The notes under the pieces: model-generated
Told to the model about the DNA's origin: nothing
The model's database searches: none
The model's input: only the letters and a program-made list of their open reading frames with translations
Source: Coniferiporia sulphurascens
Lineage: Eukaryota; Basidiomycota; Agaricomycetes; Hymenochaetales; Hymenochaetaceae
Direction: 5' to 3'
Length of the DNA stretch: 64,000 nucleotides
NCBI GenBank assembly: GCA_002794785.1
Contig: NBBA01000004.1
Coordinates: 186,001 to 250,000 of the forward strand
In this document: piece after piece, positions 56,369-64,000 of the stretch
Layout of the letters: each line of letters opens with the position of its first letter
Numbering within the stretch: the first letter of the stretch is position 1
Program-made: the position numbers and the translations under genes

Positions 56369-58975
56369 TCAAAACCGGTATTCGGGGGGACCCGACTGGA
56401 ATGCACCCGGGGCCTGTCCAAACTGGTTCTCCGTGGCTCCACGAGAATGTGGCGGCGTGAAGTACTCAGACCCGTCACTCGCCACCTGCGCGTGCGCTCC
56501 CTGGCCCGGCGGCGGTGCGTACTGAGGCGTCGTCCCTGGGCCTGCACCGAATCCCGAGACGAGACCGGAAGGAGGCGGCCCGCTGGGCGCTTGGTAGGCA
56601 AGCGCAGAGGAAGGCGGCCCGGTAGGCGATTGGTAGGCAAACGTCGCCTGCGCATGCGCCTGTGTCGGCGATACCGGGTGCGAACCCGTGCCTGGTGACT
56701 GGTACGCGAAGGCTTGCTGCGTGGGCGTTTGTGCCGGTGAGTGAGGGGATGACATATAGCCAGCGTTCGGATACATATTCGTCTGGTACTGTTGTTGGAA
56801 AGGTGCGGGCTGGAATGCGGGCGGGGCCTGTCCAACCGGCGAGCTTTGCTGCTGGTATTGGACTGGCGTTTGAGGTGTTTCATGAGTTCGTGTGGGTGGC
56901 GCCGGGGGTGGTGCTAACGGCGGTATAATAGGGCTACTGCTCGCGGGAATGCCCTCCGAGCCCGAGAACGGAGCGCGCGCGGGAGACCCTGCGCTGTACT
57001 GTTGCGGCTGCGGCGTGAAGGGATTGTTCTGGGACGCCTGCTTGTTAGCGAACCCGCCCGATAGAGGTGTGTGTGGGTGGATCGAAGGCAGTTGGAACGA
57101 GTCAGGGCCCATCCCTTGACCCGCAGCATCCCACGATACCGTATCCATGCTTTCCTGCCGTTGCTGCGGCCGCCCTGGCGATGCCGTACGTGATGCCGGT
57201 CCGGATACAGGAGTTACGCTGGCAGACGCGGCATCATACCTTCCTCCTGAGGACGAGTATCCGCCGCCTCCCTCGGTGCGATATGTCGGTATGCGTGCGA
57301 CTTCAGACAGTCCCGTGCGTTGGGGCGTAGGAGCATGTACGTTGTAGCTAAAGTTCGGGTTACCTGAGTAACCAACGGCACGTCCCTGTGAGTCCCATTG
57401 CTGATAGGATGAGTCTTCCCCGGGGTTCAATGGCAGATCTGAGTCTGACTCGCGAGGGTTGAACGCAGCCGAAGAACCCCCGGCAGAGTTAGCGCGCGTA
57501 AGCTTCGCTTGCCTGGAAGCACGATTTAAGCAAAAATAGCGGCGTCAATTTAAGTAGTTTGCCCTGACTAAGAGGAAGAAACGAACCGAACTTTGCGGCG
57601 CTGGTAAATGACATCGGGCTTGGCCGCATCCATCTTGCGGAATATGTACCACATAGCAAGGGAGGTGACTACGATAGTGATTCCGAGCACGGAATCAGAT
57701 ATTATTTTATCCTTTGTTGTTTCTGTGCCTTATTGATGTGACATCGTCGTTAATCAAAACTACAGATCGGCGAACGAGATAAACGCCATAACGTACCAGT
57801 TCCGCTAGCCTCTATGATCACGCCAATGTACACTGTTACAAATTGTTTCGGGAGAGACAAAAATGCAGCAACTGCAAAGACAAGTACATTCATGCCGCAT
57901 GTTGAGAAAACGGCGGTTATGACTGATAGAAAAAAGGTCAACTTAGATCGCACAATAAAGCTGAAAATGCTGCATACAGTGCCCAGGAATTGCGCTATAT
58001 CTCGCAATAACAGCAATTTTGAACCCTCCCTCTCTCACAACTTTTGCAAGGCAACCATAGTGGATCTTGCTCTTCTCGAGTTTCTCACCTCGGGCTCTGC
58101 AGCAGTATTTGAAAGCACTATGTATGGCTGTTAATGCATTCCGCTGAATGGAGGACGAAGGTTCAAAGGACACATACTAGAAATTTCCGAGTTCTCCCAA
58201 AAAAGTCCCCGCAGAAACAATGGCAAATCCTATCCATAGCCCCCAGACAACGCCGCATAAAATAGCGACAATTTCTTGCCCGCCAAGCTGTTGTTTTCTC
58301 CGTCATCACATGCCAAGAGAATGTTCGCATTATGCAATCAGAACTCACTGGAGGGAATGAGATGATGAAAAGAATAGCAATAGGGATAACCCAACCAGCA
58401 GGCAATCTGTGAGAGTATTCCGTCAATGTAAAGCAACGAAAAGCCCAGCGGTAATCAACTTACTTTTTTATTTTCCGTGCTTCGGGTGTAAGCCAGTTCA
58501 CAATTTGCCGGTCGTATACGCTTATAAGAATTACGATGATGAGGATAATGGTGAGGATGACATAGTACCCTGACAGCGAACAGTTCAGAACATAGAGGAC
58601 GCCATGTATTGAACGTCTATGCACTCACATATCCACTCCTTGCGAATCCAGAACCGCCAGTTTTTGACCTTCTCCCAATCAACGAAACCCTTCCTGCTTA
58701 GCAGCGCAGCTTCTGAAGGCGTTGGCGAGGGCGTGCGCGAAACATATCTCTCGGAAACAATGGCATCCTCATCTTTGGTCATGCTCAAGTTGTTCTGCGA
58801 CTTGTAGAACGAAGGGTTCGCCTGGTTGTGCATTGGAGGGTAGTTCTGGTATGGTCGTTCGAAGCTCGTTTGACTGTCCCCATAGCCATCATAGGGCGCT
58901 GCACGCGAACCTAATCGTCCTTGATTCCCACCTCCTGGGTCGCCGGGACCATACGGATTTGCCATGTACAGTCGC
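56369..58975 (-). CDS. TVP38/TMEM64-family (VTT domain) membrane protein
   Basis: This belongs to the VTT/SNARE-associated Golgi protein family (yeast Tvp38, animal TMEM64), multi-pass proteins of the Golgi and endomembranes. ATG 58975 starts MANPYGPGDPGGGNQGRLGS. A disordered N-terminus leads to FVDWEKVKNWRFWIRKEW. Exons joined by short introns give YYVILTIILIIVILISVYDR, QIVNWLTPEARK and LPAGWVIPIAILFIISFPP. The VTT core follows: FKYCCRARGEKLEKSKIHYG, CLAKVVREGGFKIAVIARYS, AIPGH. Then come ITAVFSTCGMNVLVFAVAAF, LSLPKQFVTVYIGVI and a final helix. The last exon (57430-56369) adds a tail of about 350 residues rich in Pro, Gln, Ser and Gly, with repeated FAYQSP and LAYQAPSGPP units. A long disordered tail is not part of the core family fold and may recruit partners. 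The function in fungi is unsettled; VTT proteins are linked to lipid scrambling and vesicle traffic. Confidence 0.85.
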
Positions 58976-59240
58976 GATTGTTGGAGAAAGTCCCGTGTAT
59001 AATGGTAAACGCCTGCGTTTGGGGAAGACTGGATAGAAAACAAGGAAGAGGGTGTGATTGATGGGCGTACAATGCCAAAGTGCGTCAGGCCTCCGGTGAC
59101 GAATGGCCACGGTGCGCCCACGGCCGTAGCGAGCGACGAACTCACCGCTTAATCGTGTGAATTTCATAAACGACATAGTATGTAAGCTTAATTATTCTCT
59201 GCCTCTACCTTTTTTGTTGTTCTTTCTGCATACTCTGGGT
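58976..59240. other. Spacer upstream of the TVP38-family gene
   Basis: Promoter region of the minus-strand gene; no gene seen. Confidence 0.4.
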
Positions 59241-60710
59241 TTGTCTAGTATCAAATCTGCCCATTGGGCGTAAGTTGATTCAATTCGACAACTTCAACCA
59301 CTCAAAGCGGTGTACATATCGGCATCGGGGTTGCTGCGGTTCTTGTTCTTAGACATTTCTACCACTTGCTAACTCGCCGATGGAACGGCGGCTGGTGCTG
59401 AGAGCTCTCCCAGGCGGAGAGAAAAGAGGCCGACGCGGCGTCGGGCGCGTAGTGCGACACTCTACGGGAACGAACAGGTCCAAAGTCCATAGCGTCGGAC
59501 TGGAGCTCTGGTAGAGGGGGGGAGAGGATCTGGGATTTGGCAAACTATACGCCTTCTTATGTACCCAAATCACGATATCCGTTCCTGAGTGATGGAAATT
59601 CGACGTGCTGGTGATCATAAAATGACAGTTGCCATAAATCAAGCTATCCCTCAGCACATCGTACATCCGTTTGTTCACTGCTGGAGTACTACTCGTACAA
59701 AACATTCCTCCAACGAACCATTCTTTCAAACGTCTGTCCTTACTTCCTCTGGCTCTGTATGGCATTTCCAAGCTCTAGGGCAGGACAAGTGAACGGTGTC
59801 CTTTTCGTCGTCCTTTTGGTAAGCTTTCTCGTGCTCTTCTGCAACTGTGGTCCGTCAGCACGAAATTCCCTTCCCTCCGGGGATGAGACAAGCCGACTGC
59901 ACCCCAAACCCATGCGAGAAATTCGGTGCGTTTGCCAAACCCAAAGTCCTTGCAGCGCGGATAGATGCTAATTACCATCAAATTCCTTTGTTCTAATCTT
60001 TAGGAAAGTGGGACGAGAGCAGCGCTGAATCCCCGAGGGGAGATTTTCTTTCCCTTTCGAGGCGCACAAGAGGTCTTTGAATAATGACAAATAGTTTTAT
60101 TTATTTATGACAGGTAACTCTGTTAACCTCCACCGAACTTTCTAATGAACTTGTAACCCCTCCAGTGTGACCTCGGTAACGACATGAAGCGTCCCCTCAG
60201 GGATATCCCACATCCCCGAAGGGAATTCGTAATCCCACGCAGGGATCCCCACCTCCCTTCCGATATATCGGAGGGCATTTCAGCACTGGACGAGAGAGCG
60301 AGACCAGACAGAGGCTCCCCTCGATATTTCCGATGGCGTGTATCCCTTAGCTAATGACTGGGCCTGACCCCGGCACTGCATCTATAGAGAACAATATCAT
60401 GCACGGTCCTCCCTCAAGCGCGGCCGTTTCTACAATGGGCACGGGAGGTCGTACATCAATCACTCGTGATCGAACCCTGAGCGTTAGGGAATCAACGCAA
60501 CCACAGTTCTCACTCACTTCATCTCCACGGCCGCATATACCGGTACCTACGGCAGTGACTTCTATCCCGGAATACTCACTTCAGCGAGAGACTATGACAC
60601 CAACTAGAGCTATGCCCGCACCACGAACACCCGCGACGATGAATCACGACTCAGTGTCCTTACCTGTATTCTCAGGTCACCAATCACAGGACAAAAAGAT
60701 GTCGCTTTAG
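59240..60710 (+). pseudogene. Probable relic of a stalked single-pass membrane protein
   Basis: Positions 59285-59340 encode NSTTSTTQSGVHIGIGVAAV followed by LVL and a basic segment (RHFYHLLTRRWNGG). This is the stalk, membrane helix and stop-transfer pattern of the intact gene at 61782-63240, but stops follow shortly after. A second open stretch (60354-60710) reads as a Pro/Ser/Thr-rich cytosolic-type tail (RPHIPVPTAVTSIPEYSLQR). No signal peptide or ectodomain is present upstream in frame. Order and strand match the neighbour, so this is likely a decayed tandem paralogue. An alternative is unrelated chance frames. Confidence 0.35.
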
Positions 60711-61781
60711 AAGGCAAAGCGTAGTCCCGTCTCCGGTAATCGGTGACTTTTCTCATTCGGCATCGATAAGGACTCCGCCGCCTGTTTGCCAGGAGCAGTC
60801 TGGTCCGCGGGGATGACGGTAAACAGATCTGATGCCCACAATATCACACAACTTCCCCGGCTTCAGAGAGTGTCGACCATAGGAGTTAGAAGTTCTCCCT
60901 TCCATTTTCCTTTCACAATCAGCGTCCAATTCGAATCCAACTCTATTTACGAAGCTGAAATCGGCTGCGTAGTCCTCTTTCTCGTTTCCGATGGCTACCG
61001 TTGGATTTGTGGGAGTATTATATGCGCGACCCGTTGTGCACATACTAGGTAACGATGGTACCTATCAGAGTTTGCAGCAATGATTTAGCTCGTGTTCAAC
61101 TCTATAATCCCCGCCACCGCCTGTGCTGCTGAAGACTATATCCCGACTACCTCGGCCTACTATGCATTTCAGGTCCTCACTGTAGGGGTGAGCCTTATGT
61201 CACACCAATGGGCTACTTTGGACTCCAGTGTATATCGCAACGCAGGATACAGGTGGTCTAATGCTAGGGGGCGTAGACTCGGATGTGGGCAAGCAAGTTA
61301 CTATAATCGTTATGTAATCTATTTCCCACCTACATGTATATCCTCCTTACACTCCCATTGCAATAGATGATCATTCACGGCCATGATCGGGCTCAGCATC
61401 ATCATACCAACGGCCTTTTATAACAGCCTTTGAATACTCCTTCGGATCCTCCGGTAGAAAAGAACGAAGGGTAGTGATGAAAACCGGGATGAAACGCTTC
61501 AAGTTTACCAGCGGCGAAATCAAATACTTACCTAGCCACCCATGTTAATACCATCGTTCGCCTTCTATCACTCGGTGGCTTTTGACTTCGATACAGCAGA
61601 ACAACCCTCTTGACAGCGGTTTCACGAAGATCGATCGTGTTCTTCGCGCTTAAAGGGACGGCATAGGCCTCAAGCGCACGTTGGCAGGCTCCGCTGGTAT
61701 AACGCCCCTTCTTCTGCCGAGAGCGGTCTCGACATCGGTCGCTGGTTGACGATCCCTCGTTTTTTATTGCTTTTTTCAGAA
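60711..61781. other. Intergenic region, no supported gene
   Basis: A plus-strand frame at 60786-61052 (HNITQLPRLQRVSTIGVRSS) is partly protein-like and may be another eroded piece of the membrane-protein family. Nothing firm. Confidence 0.35.
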
Positions 61782-63240
61782 ATGCCCTCCCGGCCAACCT
61801 TTCTTCAAATTTTTCTCGCTCATTTTGTGTTCTTCTCCCTCTTCCAGCATCTTTGTACGGCAACATCCGACGCCCCACCGGATGTGATTATTCTAGCAAA
61901 TGACACGAGAATCTCTTACAGCCCCGAGAGGACGGATACTTCCGTTTGGAATACCTATGTAACTCCAGACGATGTTTCACCTCCGGGAATTACGGGCGTC
62001 ACATCAAATTCAACACAGGCAAATGCATCATTTAAGTTCCAAGGCAAGTTCTGTCCCAATATTAATGTCTTGAACAATTTGAAAAACTCACACTATACTA
62101 TGCCTTTACAGGCACCGCATTCTCCATCCATGTCGATAGGCACAAGTTTTCGACGGATAGTGCTACGATTACGCTGGACGGCAGTGCTTTCAAAACGTCC
62201 GAGAATGTATCCGCGAGTCTCACCTACGATACCACTTTGGTCAGCATGGACGATTTGGATCCCAGTTTTGATCACACAGTCGTGGTACAGAAGTCGTTAG
62301 ACTCAGACGGGAAGGATGACGATAAACAATGGAATATACTCTATGTTAGGTGCAGAAAAAGTATCCGGAAACCCTGTAACTTCTATCTTAACAATTATTC
62401 TTTATACTTCCCAGATTCACGCCATCTAACTTTACAATCTCTACTGTCTCATCTTCTATTGCGCCCCCTCCCCCACCTTCTACCGCATCTTCTGCACCTT
62501 CTTCCGCATCTTCTTCCGTACCTCCTAACACATCCCTTTCCGCACCTTCTACCGTATCTCCCCCCGCAACTTCTAATGCATCTCTTTCCGCACCTTCTAC
62601 TACGTCTCCTTCTGTACTCTCTACCGCATCTCTTTCCGCACCTTCTACGGCATCTCCTTCCGCACTTCTTGCTGCACCTCCTTCCGCACCTGTGAAGACA
62701 AACAAAAATGCCGGCTTAATTATAGCCGGCGTCCTCGCTTCTGCGGCCGGAACAAGCATCATATTTCTCGCCTCAATACGTGTTTTTCGAAGACGGCGTC
62801 GGCTTGCTTCCTTGTACAGGGCAAGTCCCTTGGAGTCGTCTATGTCCAATCCAAGTCCAAGAGTAGAGCCGAGGTTCGTACGATTATCTCCTTTCCTTCG
62901 TACTTTACACTGACCTTTAATCATCGTCATTAGACACATCGGGGCTCCATCTATACCACATCAACTTTGTATTTCTCCCTCCATGCTAAAATTACCCTCG
63001 ACGGTAGTGCTGGTTCCGGATGACGTGTGGAGCTGGAATCCTCCAAGCTCCCCAAACGCTAGCAACCAGGCAGAACCTCCTGACTCCCCAAGCGGAAAGA
63101 AAGTCGTGCACAATACCTTTGCCATATTCCCCGACAGTCCCAGCGATATCACATACACGGAAAATGGAATGCAGTCAGTGCATCCGTGGCCAACGATCCC
63201 CCCTCCGAGCTACCGCTCCGCTGTATCAGAGGGATCCTGA
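61782..63240 (+). CDS. Stalked single-pass membrane protein with PPxY tail
   Basis: I do not recognise a named family, but the domain layout is clear. ATG 61782 opens a signal peptide (MPSRPTFLQIFLAHFVFFSL). A likely beta-rich ectodomain follows: VIILANDTRISYSPERTD, then across a GC-AG intron (62044-62111) TAFSIHVDRHKFSTDSATIT and SASLTYDTTLVSMDDLD. The next intron (AG|GTGCAG donor, CTTCCCAG acceptor) joins RFTPSNFTISTVSSS. The stalk is a Ser/Pro/Ala repeat (SLSAPSTxSP units). The membrane helix AGLIIAGVLASAAGTSIIFL is followed by a basic anchor (VFRRRRRL). After a last intron the cytosolic tail continues (IGAPSIPHQLCISPSML) and ends PPPSYRSAVSEGS, a PPxY-type WW-domain ligand. About 430 residues. 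The plan suggests a cell-surface sensor or adhesin-like protein regulated by ubiquitin-ligase adaptors. Confidence 0.7.
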
Positions 63241-64000
63241 GCTTGTTTGCGTTTTTCGCTACATGGCTTCATGGTTTATCAAGAAAACTCACTAGATGAG
63301 TTTTGCATTCTGGCTTGCTCGTGTTCTTAGGCCTACGAACCTCACGTGGTTCTACCGAAGAAACTAACAAAAATATAACAAAATGGCCTTCATGCAAATA
63401 ACAATATAATGCTGAGACCAGCGTAGAAACAGCATATATAGTTGGTAACTCTGGACTGTTCTTATCTGCACCGGACGCACATCGTATTTATGCGGGTATG
63501 TAAGCCACATCTGTTCGACCGGGAGGCAAAAGGCTAGACTTGATTGGTATTAACTACACCATACCCTCAAATATCAATAAATTAGAAAATACTGTGTTTA
63601 TGTGCCCCAACTGAAAACACGCAGATTTTCGGACGATAACAAAGTTAAAATTACAAGGGAACACAGGTCGGTACTGTCTTCGTTGAAACATTGAGTAGGC
63701 GGGGACCTGCCACGGGTGTGGTGCACTTAACTGGGTAGAGACGATGCTGGCAAACATAGCGCTTGCGCTTTGACCCGTATCCCTCGTTGTAGTTATTAGC
63801 ATAACAAAGAACGAGACGCACTTGGGTTAATTGAGACGAATCAGTCATCTAGCCAGCAAGTCATTTCCCCTGATGAAAAAGATATTACGTTTTCAGGACG
63901 TCCCGCCCAGATACGAATGGACCATCTAACAAACTTGCAAGTAGAAAGAGTAAAGTAAAAAGAGGGGAAAAACACCCTTCGTCAACACTCACGAAGTGTC
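63241..64000. other. Right edge of window, no supported gene
   Basis: AT-rich and without a recognisable coding region. Short minus-strand frames at 63554-63848 have no domain. Confidence 0.4.

Noticed and set aside
56347..56883. Arg/Pro-rich minus-strand frame
   Set aside because: It is an alternative frame of the repetitive tail of the TVP38-family gene.
59349..59771. 140-codon minus-strand frame
   Set aside because: No domain or splice support. The opposite strand shows the more protein-like helix and stalk pattern.
1..64000. CRISPR arrays, bacterial operons, riboswitches
   Set aside because: The window is eukaryotic (spliced genes); no regularly spaced repeats or bacterial-type elements were seen.

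Overview
This is a stretch of a filamentous fungal genome, almost certainly a wood-decaying (white-rot type) basidiomycete. The reasons are many short introns of about 50-80 bases, a class II peroxidase with an intact manganese site, a cellulose-binding (CBM1) GH5 mannanase, a DUF6533 membrane protein and a DUF4238-like/TKL kinase fusion. The order (Polyporales-like) is inference. Gene models were read by eye from conserved protein motifs and splice signals, so exon edges are approximate.

Left part (1-13.6 kb): a small hypothetical gene (1806-2555) and a 5'-truncated gene relic (3671-4185) precede the most striking locus. This is four zinc-finger genes in tandem on the minus strand (4944-6067, 7283-8428, 9741-10879, 12204-13077). 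They share a first exon, an intron position and a TATA-type promoter. Copies 1 and 3 are near twins, and copies 2 and 4 share different features. The spacers also match at an offset of about 4.8 kb, so a two-gene unit (A-B) appears to have been duplicated as a block (A-B-A'-B'). Copy 4 has since lost its reading frame.

Middle left (14-33.6 kb): an HSL-type alpha/beta-hydrolase (14053-15572), a serine-rich acidic protein (17452-18549), and a gene-poor interval of about 5 kb with decayed sequence and a diverged local repeat. Then come a DUF6533 multi-pass protein (23435-25324), an intron-containing tRNA-Phe (25633-25735), an MFS transporter (26044-28338), NADP-isocitrate dehydrogenase (29642-31453) and a small single-pass membrane protein (32727-33564).

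Middle right (34-48 kb): two copies of a TA-flanked, roughly 0.67 kb non-autonomous DNA transposon (34173-34836, 46986-47674). They bracket a divergent pair of Rieske-type oxygenases (35274-37477 minus; 38989-41271 plus) and a secreted manganese-type peroxidase (43016-44281). The oxygenase pair uses GC-AG introns at three positions where the sister gene has GT-AG.

Right part (48.6-64 kb): a DUF4238-like/TKL kinase fusion (48655-51738), a transposon-scarred spacer, the CBM1-GH5 mannanase (53829-55489), a TVP38/TMEM64 protein with a long proline/glutamine-rich tail (56369-58975), a probable relic of a stalked membrane protein, and an intact gene of that type (61782-63240).

Functionally the window mixes lignocellulose attack (peroxidase, mannanase), small-molecule oxidation and transport (Rieske pair, MFS, esterase), NADPH supply (isocitrate dehydrogenase) and surface or signalling proteins. 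No co-regulated biosynthetic cluster is evident.
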